From assembly GCA_012267415.1 (NCBI GenBank), contig JAAXGN010000001.1, forward strand, positions 1 to 64,000: a stretch of DNA of 64,000 bases, read 5' to 3'. The translations under genes and the position numbers were made by a program. Each line of letters opens with the position of its first letter. The first letter of the stretch is position 1. This stretch comes from Candidatus Poribacteria bacterium. Lineage in GTDB: Bacteria > Poribacteria > WGA-4E > WGA-3G. The notes beneath the pieces were generated by a model that saw nothing but the letters and a program-made list of their open reading frames with translations, was not told where the DNA came from and searched no databases. Positions 34,425 through 43,134 of the stretch are shown piece by piece.

Positions 34425-35477
34425 ATGAAAGCGGCTATACTTGAAAGCCTTGAAAAGTTTGATGTTCGGGAAGTTCCAGAACCTGATATAGATAACGAAT
34501 CAGCCTTGATGCGAGTAGAATCTGTCAGTATATGCGGGTCAGATGTCCGCATCTTCCACCATGGCAATCCTCGTGTTGAACCTCCCACTATTATCGGTCA
34601 TGAAAATTCAGGTGTAATTGTCAAAGTCGGCAAGGATGTGACGCGTGTTAAGGAGGGAGATCGCGTCTCCATCGGTGCGGATGTGCCGTGCGGTCAGTGC
34701 CATTGGTGCAGGAACGGTCTCGGCAATAATTGTCATATCAATTACGCCATCGGGTATCAAATTCCGGGTGCATTTGCGCAGTATATGAAACTCCCGCGTC
34801 TTGTTTTAGAGGAAGGTCCCGTCACAACCTTCGGTAAGGGACTCAGTTTTGATGACGCTGCCCTTGCTGAACCCCTTGCCTGTGCTATTAACGGTCTTGA
34901 ACTCGTAAATATGTCGCTTGGCAAATCCGTTGCCATTATCGGATTGGGACCGATTGGATGTATGATGATCGACCTTGCGCGAGTTATGGGAGCGACAAAG
35001 GTTATCGGTGTACAAAGAAGCAAACTTCGCATGGAGATAGCGAAGTTCTACGAAGCAGATGTTTATATCGCTTCTGAAGAGGAGGACGTAGTTGAACGTT
35101 GTCTTGAAGAAACGGATGGTGAAGGTCCAGATATAGTCGTAACGACGTGTGGTTCCGTTGAAGCACACGAGCAGGGAGTTGATATGGTAGCACACCGTGG
35201 CTATGTAAACCTATTCGGAGGACTACCGAAGACGATGCGTCCCATGCAAGTTCTCTCTAATACAATTCACTATAAGGAGTGTTTTGTGACCGGTTCCCAC
35301 GGATGTGTTCCGCGTCATCATGAATTGGCAGTTCGTCTTCTTGAAAAAGGTTTAGTTCGCGTAGAACCGCTTATCACACATCACTTTCCACTTGTTGAGA
35401 TAGAAAAGGCATTTGAAGTAATGGAGTCCCGACAGGGCATGAAGATTATGATTCATCCTCACGCTGCATCAACCTAA
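34425..35477 (+). CDS. zinc-dependent alcohol/polyol dehydrogenase
   Basis: 350 residues, third gene of the operon. Catalytic zinc: SICGSDVRIFHHG and IGHENSGVI; structural zinc: CGQCHWCRNGLGNNC; NAD site GLGPIGCMMIDLA. C-terminal HPHAAST. It is a paralogue of the preceding dehydrogenase at the family level but diverged, nearer to L-threonine/sorbitol/L-iditol dehydrogenase-like proteins. Two different dehydrogenases with an epimerase suggests sequential oxidation steps in sugar-alcohol degradation. Confidence 0.85.
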   Translation: MKAAILESLEKFDVREVPEPDIDNESALMRVESVSICGSDVRIFHHGNPRVEPPTIIGHENSGVIVKVGKDVTRVKEGDRVSIGADVPCGQCHWCRNGLGNNCHINYAIGYQIPGAFAQYMKLPRLVLEEGPVTTFGKGLSFDDAALAEPLACAINGLELVNMSLGKSVAIIGLGPIGCMMIDLARVMGATKVIGVQRSKLRMEIAKFYEADVYIASEEEDVVERCLEETDGEGPDIVVTTCGSVEAHEQGVDMVAHRGYVNLFGGLPKTMRPMQVLSNTIHYKECFVTGSHGCVPRHHELAVRLLEKGLVRVEPLITHHFPLVEIEKAFEVMESRQGMKIMIHPHAAST

Positions 35478-35482
35478 GAAAG

Positions 35483-35577
35483 TATGGTAGAATGTGATAT
35501 TTTTATACAGTTCACAACGGTGCGATTAGGAAATCGCACCTACCAGGGAGTGTATAATTTTTTCAAATTTCACCATA
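35483..35577. repeat. MITE-like element, TATGGT family with GTGCGATT core, copy 1
   Basis: Left end TATGGTAGAATGTGATATTTT, right end AAATTTCACCATA as its imperfect complement, core CGGTGCGATTAGGAAATCGCACC. The right arm carries GTGTATAATT. A matching element lies at 36355-36448. Confidence 0.8.
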
Positions 35578-35624
35578 AAGTAAATGATGCAGTATAAATA
35601 CCATAAACAAACTAATTGACATCT

Positions 35625-36140
35625 ATGAGCGACTTTACAAAGTTTATACGAGATATACCCAATTTCCCCGAACCCGGCGTATCATTTAAAGACATTACAC
35701 CGCTGTTAGGGAATGGATTAGCCTTTAATGCTGCAATTGATATATTCGTAAACCGTTTTAAATCTGAGTTGATTGACGTAGTTGTAGGAATTGACGCTCG
35801 TGGTTTTATCCTTGGTGCTGCCCTGGCGCATCGTCTGGGAATCGGCTTTGTTCCAATACGTAAGAGTGGTAAGTTACCATTTGATTGTTATGAAGTGACC
35901 TACAATCTGGAATACGGTGTTGACACACTGGCTATCCATCAGGACGCTTTCCCGAAAGGTAGTCGCGTTCTGATCTGCGATGATGTCTTAGCTACGGGTG
36001 GAACACTCGCAGCATCCATTGAACTTGTCAAAAAACTTAGCGGGAACATTGTAGGTATTGCGCTATTGTTAGAACTCACGAAATTCGAGGGTCGTAAAAA
36101 AGTACCGAATCAACCCATCTTTTCTCTGGTTGAAATTTAG
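35625..36140 (+). CDS. apt: adenine phosphoribosyltransferase
   Basis: Purine salvage: adenine plus PRPP to AMP. 171 residues from ATG 35625 (an in-frame TTG lies at 35616). Begins FIRDIPNFPEPGVSFKDITPLL, has the family GIDARGFILGAALA and the PRPP-binding VLICDDVLATGGT, with GIALLLEL near the end. Length and motifs are normal. It starts 48 bases after a small palindromic element whose right arm contains a TATAAT-like box. Confidence 0.95.
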   Translation: MSDFTKFIRDIPNFPEPGVSFKDITPLLGNGLAFNAAIDIFVNRFKSELIDVVVGIDARGFILGAALAHRLGIGFVPIRKSGKLPFDCYEVTYNLEYGVDTLAIHQDAFPKGSRVLICDDVLATGGTLAASIELVKKLSGNIVGIALLLELTKFEGRKKVPNQPIFSLVEI

Positions 36141-36234
36141 CTGAAAATGGGGTTTAATTCCGAGCCGCGCAATTGACAGAAGGCAACAGATTGCCATCGT
36201 AATATTTGTGAATATATGGAGTTCCAACGGGTTC

Positions 36235-36307
36235 GCGCCTGTAGCTCAGCGGATAGAGCAGGGGCTTCCTAAGCCTCGTGTCGGGGGTTCGATTCCTCCC
36301 AGGCGCA
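36235..36307 (+). tRNA. tRNA-Arg (anticodon CCT)
   Basis: Acceptor GCGCCTG/CAGGCGC, D arm GCTC/GAGC, anticodon stem GGGGC/GCCTC with loop TTCCTAA (anticodon CCT, reading AGG), T arm GGGGG-TTCGATT-CCTCC, discriminator A. CCA not encoded. Sits between apt and secD, flanked by two copies of a small palindromic element. Confidence 0.97.
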
Positions 36308-36354
36308 TCCATTATGTAATATGCCTAATTCTTCCATCTGAAAATATTGTAGAT

Positions 36355-36448
36355 TATGGAGTTTTTAATATACGCTACAACGGTGCGATTAGGAAATCGC
36401 ACCTACCGGGGGATGAAAGTGTATAATATATTATCGAATATCACCATA
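36355..36448. repeat. MITE-like element, TATGGT family with GTGCGATT core, copy 2
   Basis: Left end TATGGAGTTTTTAATATACG, right end CGAATATCACCATA, core CGGTGCGATTAGGAAATCGCACC. Right arm carries GTGTATAATA at 36420-36429, 45 bases before the secD start. Confidence 0.78.
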
Positions 36449-36470
36449 GTTTAGAAAATAGGAGCATTTG

Positions 36471-38414
36471 ATGTACAGATTCAATATCTGGAAAATTGTT
36501 TTAATCATTGGCGTTTTGCTATTATCACTTTTATACCTTATGCCTACACCGGATAGTTTATACCTACCCCTGTATGGTAATCTACCATTGTGGATCCAAG
36601 AAGACCTCCCCCGTTTTGAAGTCACGGAGGATAATGCTTTTAAGGTAAACTTAGCAGACGTAAACTACCCTGAAGGTAAAAACTTACAAGAAGCAACCGA
36701 TGAATTACAAGATGTCTTTAATGTCCAATTAAAGAAACTGGAATTTAAAGAAAATGTCGACTATGAGTTTGATAGTACTGAAGAAAAAGAATTCTTCGTC
36801 CGACTTATATCTGATAAAGCAAAAGAAAACCCAGCTGAAACACTTGAGAATTTGCATCTATACGGGAGTATCCCAACGGCGTTAAGAAAAATCCTACCCG
36901 CAAACCGACTGAAGTTAGGGTTAGATCTGAAAGGTGGTGTTCACCTTGTGCTTGAAATTGATTTAGAAAAATCAAAACGCGCGTTGCTAAGAGATAATGC
37001 TTACGCTATTCCCGAAACTCTTAAAGTTGAACAGATTATATGCCGACAAGCCGAACAGGTTAGTGGTGAAGATGCCCTAAACGTCCTCGTTGAAATTCCT
37101 TCCCGTTTGAAATCTGAAAAAGAAGAAAGGGATGAATATATAAAAAAAGCAGTTGAACTGTTGAACGATGTAGACTTTTTTGAGGACGCAGAGGTTGTTA
37201 CTGAAAATGAGTCACAATCAATGTACCGTCTCAGTTTAACAGAGAAGAGTATGCAAGAGTACAGTGATGAGGCAATTCAACAGGTGTTGATCGTTTTACG
37301 TAATAGGGTGGATGCTTTTGGTGTTGCCGAACCTTCTATCCGGCAGGAGGCGAATCGTCCGAGAATAATCATAGAGTTACCAGGGGCAAAAGACTCATCA
37401 GAACCACTCCGTATTGTCCAAACTATGGGACGGTTAGAATTCAAAATCGCAAAAAAACATCCATCAGGTGGCAGCCTGTATACCGGTTCAGCCAATACGC
37501 CACCACCAGAAGATCTGGAAGAAAACACCGAAATTCGGTATCATCACGAAACCGGGAACTGGTATGTCTTGGAAAGTCCGGTACTCTTATCAGGACACAA
37601 CATTGAAGATTCAAGACCCAGCACTGGGTCCGCTTTTAACATTGTGGTTCTTATGACGTTTGATAGTGAAGGTAGCAACAAATTCGCAAAAATCACAGGG
37701 GAACATATCGGAGAACACCTGGCAATTCTTCTTGATGATAAGGTGCAATCTGCTCCAGTTATCAGAACTCAGATTAGAAGAAATGCTATGATTGAGGGAA
37801 ATTTTACATCTGAGGAAGCAAACTATCTTTCAAATATCTTGAATGCGGGTGCTTTCCCTGTTGGTGTTCAAGTCGGTGAAGAACGCGCTGTCGCTCCCAC
37901 CCTCGGGCAAGAGTCTATTGATAACGGTATAAAAGCAGCTATCATCGGCATGGCATTTGTCCTATTCTTTATGATACTTTACTATAGACTTTCGGGTATC
38001 ATCGCGATTATTGCGCTTGTCTTTAATATGATCATCATATTAAGTGCTTTAGCAGGTTTTGGTGCGGCGTTAACACTTCCCGGTATCGCTGGACTTGTGC
38101 TTACAATCGGTATGGCTGTTGACGCAAATGTGCTCATCTTTGAACGGATACGGGAGGAGTTACGATCAGGAAAGGCTGTTTGGGATGCGATTACCAGTGG
38201 TTATCAACGCGCATTTATAACAATTTTGGATGCTAATCTCACAACTTTCTTCACCGCTCTCGTCTTATATCATTTTGGTACTGGTCCAATCAGGGGGTTT
38301 GCGGTCACACTCGGTATCGGCATTCTCGCAAGTATGTTCACGGCAATCGTTGTCACCCGTGAGATATACGGTTTAGTCATCGGTAATCGGGACGTGCAGA
38401 AATTAAGCATTTAA
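36471..38414 (+). CDS. secD: protein translocase subunit SecD
   Basis: Inner-membrane component that uses the proton gradient to help complete Sec export. 647 residues from ATG 36471 with AGGAG at 36460-36464. One N-terminal membrane helix, a large periplasmic P1 domain (LGLDLKGGVHLVLEID, then RVDAFGVAEPSIR), and five C-terminal helices with AVDANVLIFERIREE and FHFGTGPIRGFAVTLGIG-like signature (YHFGTGPIRGFAVT). Directly followed by secF. Confidence 0.95.
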   Translation: MYRFNIWKIVLIIGVLLLSLLYLMPTPDSLYLPLYGNLPLWIQEDLPRFEVTEDNAFKVNLADVNYPEGKNLQEATDELQDVFNVQLKKLEFKENVDYEFDSTEEKEFFVRLISDKAKENPAETLENLHLYGSIPTALRKILPANRLKLGLDLKGGVHLVLEIDLEKSKRALLRDNAYAIPETLKVEQIICRQAEQVSGEDALNVLVEIPSRLKSEKEERDEYIKKAVELLNDVDFFEDAEVVTENESQSMYRLSLTEKSMQEYSDEAIQQVLIVLRNRVDAFGVAEPSIRQEANRPRIIIELPGAKDSSEPLRIVQTMGRLEFKIAKKHPSGGSLYTGSANTPPPEDLEENTEIRYHHETGNWYVLESPVLLSGHNIEDSRPSTGSAFNIVVLMTFDSEGSNKFAKITGEHIGEHLAILLDDKVQSAPVIRTQIRRNAMIEGNFTSEEANYLSNILNAGAFPVGVQVGEERAVAPTLGQESIDNGIKAAIIGMAFVLFFMILYYRLSGIIAIIALVFNMIIILSALAGFGAALTLPGIAGLVLTIGMAVDANVLIFERIREELRSGKAVWDAITSGYQRAFITILDANLTTFFTALVLYHFGTGPIRGFAVTLGIGILASMFTAIVVTREIYGLVIGNRDVQKLSI

Positions 38415-38439
38415 TAGTAAAATTGGAAAGGATATAGAA

Positions 38440-39606
38440 TTGGAATTTTTAAGAGATACTAAGTTTGATTTTATCAGTAAATACCGTAAAGGGTTTATGT
38501 GCTCTGCCTGTTTAATCCTTATCGGTATCGTCTTCCTGATAGTTCACGGGGGACCAAATTTTGGAATCGATTTTCGCGGAGGCGTGAAAATAGAAGCAGT
38601 ATTTAATAGGGCAGTAACAGCAGTAGAATTGGAGACGAAGTTAGCCGAATTGGGATACGAGGATGTGAAAATACAACTTGAACCGAATGAAAACAAAGCC
38701 TTCATCTCAATGGGACATCGTCCTGAATTTCAGAAACAGACCTATGATATACCCGTCATGGGAGACCCTGGTGATGCGACTGCAAAAAGCCTTCAATTGA
38801 GCAGTTCAATAGAGGAAGCACATCTACTGAAGCCGGGTGCGACAGTTGAATTAATTGACGGGAATTTGCAACGGCGTAATGAGATTGACCAAGTAGAAAC
38901 CGTCGCTGATGGTACCGCGATTCAACTTGTTTTTCTAAATGAATTTGGCATTGATCTGACAGAGAATGCTATTATTCAATTACAGGCAAGTATCGGTAGC
39001 ATTCTTACAGAAGCACTCTTGGAAGGTGGTGATGATTGGCATGCAGTTCCAGATAACGTAAATGTTACTGAAGTAGGCCCCAGTGTGGGACGCGACCTTA
39101 AATGGTCAGCACTTTGGTCTGTTATCTCATCCATTGCTATTCTGTTAATTTATATCTCTTGGCGGTTTGAGTTCCGTTTTGCCATCGGTGCAATCGCAGC
39201 ACTCGTTCACGATGTTCTTATCACGTTAGGGTTATTCGCTGTGCTATCAAGAGAAATTAATCTACCTACAGTCGCAGCGTTTCTCACAATTATCGGATAT
39301 TCGTTAAATGACACCATCGTTGTATTTGACCGTATCAGAGAAAACGGCATCTCTTTACGCGGCACAGAATATGTAGAAGTGCTAAACCGTAGCATCAATC
39401 AATCCCTGAGTCGAACTGTGATTACATCCCTGACAACGTTGTTTGTTGTTGCCGTCATTTTTGCCCTTTCCAGTGCGGGTGAGGAGATCAACACATTCGC
39501 TTTAGCACTCATCGTTGGTGTGTTAATCGGAACATATTCCTCAGTCTTTATTGCCAGTCCAATTCTCTATCTATGGCAGCGACGAGAACAGGAAGCAGAA
39601 GCATAA
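38440..39606 (+). CDS. secF: protein translocase subunit SecF
   Basis: Partner of SecD. 388 residues from TTG 38440 with GGAAAGGA upstream. N-terminal helix, FGIDFRGGVKIEAVF, then a periplasmic domain longer than in E. coli because of a ~90-residue insert (about residues 85-175, TYDIPVMGDPGD...), then helices with SVGRDLKWSALWSVISS-like entry, TIIGYSLNDTIVVFDRIREN and SLSRTVITSLTTLFVV. The stop is 3 bases before the ATG of the next ORF, so the two DUF6884-like genes are probably in the same operon. Confidence 0.94.
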   Translation: MEFLRDTKFDFISKYRKGFMCSACLILIGIVFLIVHGGPNFGIDFRGGVKIEAVFNRAVTAVELETKLAELGYEDVKIQLEPNENKAFISMGHRPEFQKQTYDIPVMGDPGDATAKSLQLSSSIEEAHLLKPGATVELIDGNLQRRNEIDQVETVADGTAIQLVFLNEFGIDLTENAIIQLQASIGSILTEALLEGGDDWHAVPDNVNVTEVGPSVGRDLKWSALWSVISSIAILLIYISWRFEFRFAIGAIAALVHDVLITLGLFAVLSREINLPTVAAFLTIIGYSLNDTIVVFDRIRENGISLRGTEYVEVLNRSINQSLSRTVITSLTTLFVVAVIFALSSAGEEINTFALALIVGVLIGTYSSVFIASPILYLWQRREQEAEA

Positions 39607-39609
39607 TTT

Positions 39610-40353
39610 ATGAAGATATTGATCTTTAACGCCTACACAACAGGACAAAATCACAAACTTGAAAATCCGCTCAGTGCTGAAGATTGTCGTTCATCTGATG
39701 TTCTTAAGTCTCGTCTAAAAGAACTGTGTGGTTTCAATGAAGAGGGTTGGTATAAAAAGGACAGAGACTACCGGCTACCCGCTGGAGAGATGTTCACCGG
39801 ACCTATGTCCACTCAATTGCGTGAAGGTTTAAAGCTGATACGTGAACATGAAGATTACGGTAAAACAACCGTTGACCTCTATTATCCGTGGTATTACTGC
39901 CGAGTTGATGAGAAGAGAGAACCAGTCAACGAAAAGGATATCGTTGTCCCCTTTGATACCGCACCACTTCACGAACTTGAGGTATTGGAGCTTGGTGAGA
40001 GTGGTGTTCCTGAACGCACAATTGGACTGCTTGAGCGTTACGACCTCGTATTTTCGTTATTGAGACCTGACGACATTCAATCGTTGCAGCGTGTTTTTGA
40101 AGTGGAACGTTCAGTGCCACTGATTTTCCTACTGCCAAAAAGTCAGCGAAAGGCGGTTAATGAGAATTTACCGAATGTCCACGTGGTTGAAACCGGCAGA
40201 GATTTGCAGAAAAAGCTCCGCACTTCAAATTATGCACTCAAAGGCGTTGTGATGAGAAGATTATGTGAAGCTGCGTGTCGTGATGGTTTTCAGGTATTTG
40301 AGGAAGTAAAGCAAAATCCTCAGCGGATGCTTGAGATTGTCCAGAATCAATAG
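39610..40353 (+). CDS. DUF6884-like protein A (first of a tandem pair)
   Basis: 247 residues; its ATG is 3 bases after the secF stop. It shares with the next ORF a start of the form M-x-I-L-x-x-x-x-x-T, an AGEMFTGPMSTQLREGLKLIRE segment, DIVVPF, YDLVFSLLR and a matching C-terminus (RLCEAACRDGFQVFEEVKQNP). The canonical SAGYGLLS core of the second copy is replaced here by WYYCRVDEKREP. I assign the DUF6884/YaaA-like group only from the pattern of the second copy; function unknown. A divergent, perhaps catalytically dead, partner of the next protein is possible. Confidence 0.6.
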   Translation: MKILIFNAYTTGQNHKLENPLSAEDCRSSDVLKSRLKELCGFNEEGWYKKDRDYRLPAGEMFTGPMSTQLREGLKLIREHEDYGKTTVDLYYPWYYCRVDEKREPVNEKDIVVPFDTAPLHELEVLELGESGVPERTIGLLERYDLVFSLLRPDDIQSLQRVFEVERSVPLIFLLPKSQRKAVNENLPNVHVVETGRDLQKKLRTSNYALKGVVMRRLCEAACRDGFQVFEEVKQNPQRMLEIVQNQ

Positions 40354-40363
40354 CAGGGATTTT

Positions 40364-41059
40364 ATGCGAATATTAGTTATTACTTCTTGTACAAGTGAAA
40401 AAAAACACAAAACTTTGAACCAACTCAAATATGACGATTTTGCTTGTTCTGAGCGACTTCGTAAGCGAACAGCAGAGTTGAGTAATTTCAAAGCACCGGC
40501 GGCAGAAATGTACGCAGGCCGACAACATCGTCCCCTAATGGAAGGTTTAAAGCGACTTAGAGAGATTTATGGACCGGATGTAGTCGATTTGTACATTATT
40601 TCAGCAGGATACGGATTGTTAAGTGAGGAAGATATTATTGTTCCCTACAATGTCTCATTCTCAGAGCTTAAGAAAGGTGAACTATTGGAGCGGGGCAACA
40701 GTCTTAAACTCCATCAAAAGGTAACCTCTTTAATCTCGGAATATGATCTTGTGTTTTTTTTATTAAGTAGAGAATACGTTCAAGCGTTGCAACTTTGTTT
40801 TGAGGTACCTGATACAGTTACCCAGATTTTTTTAACAGCTCCGAGTTCGAAGTATGTATTTTCAAGTTTTCTATCAGATATCCATGTTGTTTGTACCGGA
40901 GGTGATTTAATGGGCAAACTTGATTATGCGACTAGATATAACTTTAAAGGTATTGTGTTCAAAAGATTGTGTGAGGTAATATGCCGGGATGGATTACAAG
41001 TTTTTGAGCAAATAAGGGAAAATCCTCAGATGTTAGTTGAAATTATTCTTAACCAATAA
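40364..41059 (+). CDS. DUF6884-like protein B (second of a tandem pair)
   Basis: 231 residues from ATG 40364, 10 bases after the previous stop. ILVITSCTSEKKHK, then APAAEMYAGRQHRPL, LYIISAGYGLLSEEDIIVPYN and the paralogous tail RLCEVICRDGLQVFEQIRENP. The SC-x-x-K...YxGxxxR...ISAxxGLL...PYxxxF pattern is that of DUF6884-type proteins, related in fold to nucleotide-processing or YaaA-like proteins. No signal or membrane segment. The link to secDF is by position only; several copies of the C-terminal tail are needed to say more. Confidence 0.62.
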   Translation: MRILVITSCTSEKKHKTLNQLKYDDFACSERLRKRTAELSNFKAPAAEMYAGRQHRPLMEGLKRLREIYGPDVVDLYIISAGYGLLSEEDIIVPYNVSFSELKKGELLERGNSLKLHQKVTSLISEYDLVFFLLSREYVQALQLCFEVPDTVTQIFLTAPSSKYVFSSFLSDIHVVCTGGDLMGKLDYATRYNFKGIVFKRLCEVICRDGLQVFEQIRENPQMLVEIILNQ

Positions 41060-41163
41060 GGACTTTGTTCCATGAACACAATCGACAACATAGTTAAATT
41101 AGTTTAGAAATGTGTGATGCTCTGAGTTTATGCAAACCTTAAACCATTCTGAAGGGAGATAAA

Positions 41164-42522
41164 ATGAATCTTACAAAATCTCCTACCAATCCTAATTCAG
41201 ATCCCATCATTGGTGAATCGGAAGCGATGCAGGTTGTTATTCGTAAAGTCCATCAGGTTGCACCAACCACTGCGACTGTACTCATCACAGGGGAAACAGG
41301 TGTTGGAAAAGATGTTATCGCAAGAGCAATCCACGAGAACAGTCCCCGAAAAAACCGATCATTTCAAGCAGTAAACTGCGGCGTGCTATACCAAGACCTC
41401 CTGCAAAGTGAACTGTTTGGACATGAGAAGGGTGCTTTTACAGGTGCAACGAATCAACGCCGGGGTATGTTTGAACTTGCTGATGGAGGTACGTTATTCT
41501 TTGATGAGATAGCAGAAATGTCCCCAGAAGTGCAGGTGAAGTTTCTTCGAGTGTTAGAAACACAAGAGTTCACGCGACTCGGCGGAGAGAGAAATGTCAA
41601 AGTTGATGTCCGTATTATCGCTGCGACAAACGTTGAACTTGGTCAATCGGTCAAGGAGAACAAGTTTAGACAAGACCTGTATTACAGACTGAACCTGTTT
41701 CAAATTCACATCCCCCCTCTCCGTGACAGACGTGAAGACATACCGCTTTTTGTAGATGCTTTCATAGCAGAATTTAATGAGAGACACAACAAAACCATTA
41801 CTGGCATAAAAGCGGATGCACTCAACTCTCTTCAAAATGTAGGTCTACCCGGAAATATCCGACAATTGAAAAATGCGGTTGAATCCGCGATGATCGTAGC
41901 AACATCAGATGAACTTGAGATTGAAGATTTTCCTAAGGAGTTAGAACTGGGACATTCCCAATCTCTTGTTCACGTTCCTGAAGAACCGGTAACAGCAATA
42001 CAAGTCATAAATCCAAATTCTGAGAGTGTAGCTGCAAAAAATGAAGCCATATACAAGACAATCCTCGCCTTAATCGCCTATGTATCACGCTTGCTTAAGT
42101 CAACAATTACCGCTCAAGATCAGACGTCCTTCCCAATGACCGATGCGGAAAACGGTTGGATGCATATCGCAGAAACTGACGATGCTGCTGATATTTTTAG
42201 GAAAGCTTACGATGTGCTTTTAGCAAGTCAAGAGGAACTGGAAAATCTGACACAAGACGAGGTCACATCAATCGCTACATCGGTAGAACAGCGGGGAGGT
42301 CCACAAAAGCAGGACGAATTTCTGCCAATACTGGATGAGGATAAAGTCATTGGAACGGTTGGAATGAAAATGGAGGAGATTGAAAAGGCTGCTATCTATA
42401 AGACGCTTAGAGAGACCGGCAATAATAAAACCGAAGCGGCGAAAATACTCGGTATTGGGGTGCGAACGATATACAGAAAATTGGACGAATACGAACAGGA
42501 GAGCGACAGCACTGATGATTGA
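41164..42522 (+). CDS. sigma-54-dependent transcriptional activator without a receiver domain
   Basis: 452 residues with GGGAG before ATG 41164. The AAA+ domain starts almost at the N-terminus: Walker A GETGVGKD, the sigma-54-contacting GAFTGA loop, Walker B GGTLFFDEIAE, and the arginine-finger region YRLNLFQIHIPPLRDR. Residues ~265-400 are an extra region unlike typical activators, helical in character, before a C-terminal Fis-type helix-turn-helix (TEAAKILGIGVRTIYRKLDEY). PspF-like activators also lack a receiver, but they lack this long insert, which may be a sensory module placed between ATPase and DNA-binding domains. Target genes not evident; no -24/-12 site seen nearby. Confidence 0.88.
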   Translation: MNLTKSPTNPNSDPIIGESEAMQVVIRKVHQVAPTTATVLITGETGVGKDVIARAIHENSPRKNRSFQAVNCGVLYQDLLQSELFGHEKGAFTGATNQRRGMFELADGGTLFFDEIAEMSPEVQVKFLRVLETQEFTRLGGERNVKVDVRIIAATNVELGQSVKENKFRQDLYYRLNLFQIHIPPLRDRREDIPLFVDAFIAEFNERHNKTITGIKADALNSLQNVGLPGNIRQLKNAVESAMIVATSDELEIEDFPKELELGHSQSLVHVPEEPVTAIQVINPNSESVAAKNEAIYKTILALIAYVSRLLKSTITAQDQTSFPMTDAENGWMHIAETDDAADIFRKAYDVLLASQEELENLTQDEVTSIATSVEQRGGPQKQDEFLPILDEDKVIGTVGMKMEEIEKAAIYKTLRETGNNKTEAAKILGIGVRTIYRKLDEYEQESDSTDD

Positions 42523-42529
42523 ATAGATC

Positions 42530-43120
42530 TTACACGAAAATGTCCCGCACTTGACACGCAAACCCTTCAATAACATCCCCTCCCTCAAGGATGTCATCTC
42601 CACGCAGAACGGTCATATCTTCAGGTGACCGATACACTGCCACAGTCTCTCTACGTGGATTTATTACCCAAACCATCGCGCAACCCGCGTCTAACCATTC
42701 ATCTACTTTCTCATCAACCTCCGTGTATGTGTCGCTTGGAGAAATTACCTCAACTGCAAGATCAGGTGCACCTTCCCAGTAACCTTTTGGAATGCCTTTT
42801 TCATCAATTGCTGCTTGGCGAACAAAGGCAGCGTCAGGCGCGCGAACGGTATCTGGATTTTGAGAAATCTTAAATCCTGTCTCAGCACAACAGACATATC
42901 CTAATTTATGCTTTTTTGCATGCACGGTAAGAAGACTTCCAATTTCAGATGCTCGAATTCCATGTTCAAATCCTGCTGGTGGCATTCTGCGTATTACTCC
43001 TTTTACCAATTCATATCGATAGCCATCATCAGTCTGTTTCCACAAGTCTTCAGCTGTGTGGAGTGTAGGTTGAGTGGATGGCAATTTCGTCCGGGGTTGG
43101 TTATTTTCTCTTTCTTTCAT
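42530..43120 (-). CDS. Uma2 family putative endonuclease
   Basis: 196 residues, AGGGAAG before the ATG. Uma2/DUF820 signature: YELVKGVIRRMPPAGFEHG, then RAPDAAFV and DLAVEVISPSDTYTEVDEKVDEWL, which carry the PD-(D/E)XK-type acidic residues, and AVYRSP near the end. Uma2 proteins are widespread in cyanobacteria and Poribacteria in many copies; no function is proved. It is 14 bases downstream of a 74-residue ORF on the same strand and convergent with the sigma-54 activator, stop to stop. Confidence 0.85.
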   Translation of the reverse strand: MKERENNQPRTKLPSTQPTLHTAEDLWKQTDDGYRYELVKGVIRRMPPAGFEHGIRASEIGSLLTVHAKKHKLGYVCCAETGFKISQNPDTVRAPDAAFVRQAAIDEKGIPKGYWEGAPDLAVEVISPSDTYTEVDEKVDEWLDAGCAMVWVINPRRETVAVYRSPEDMTVLRGDDILEGGDVIEGFACQVRDIFV

Positions 43121-43134
43121 TTTATCTTCCCTAT

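Noticed and set aside
36211..36234. third copy of the TATGGT element just before tRNA-Arg
   Set aside because: Only TATGGAGTTCCAACGG matches one terminus; too short to call.
40371..41059. assignment of the tandem genes as YaaA peroxide-stress proteins
   Set aside because: Only the short central motif is similar; the rest does not match the YaaA family, so only a DUF6884-like label is kept.
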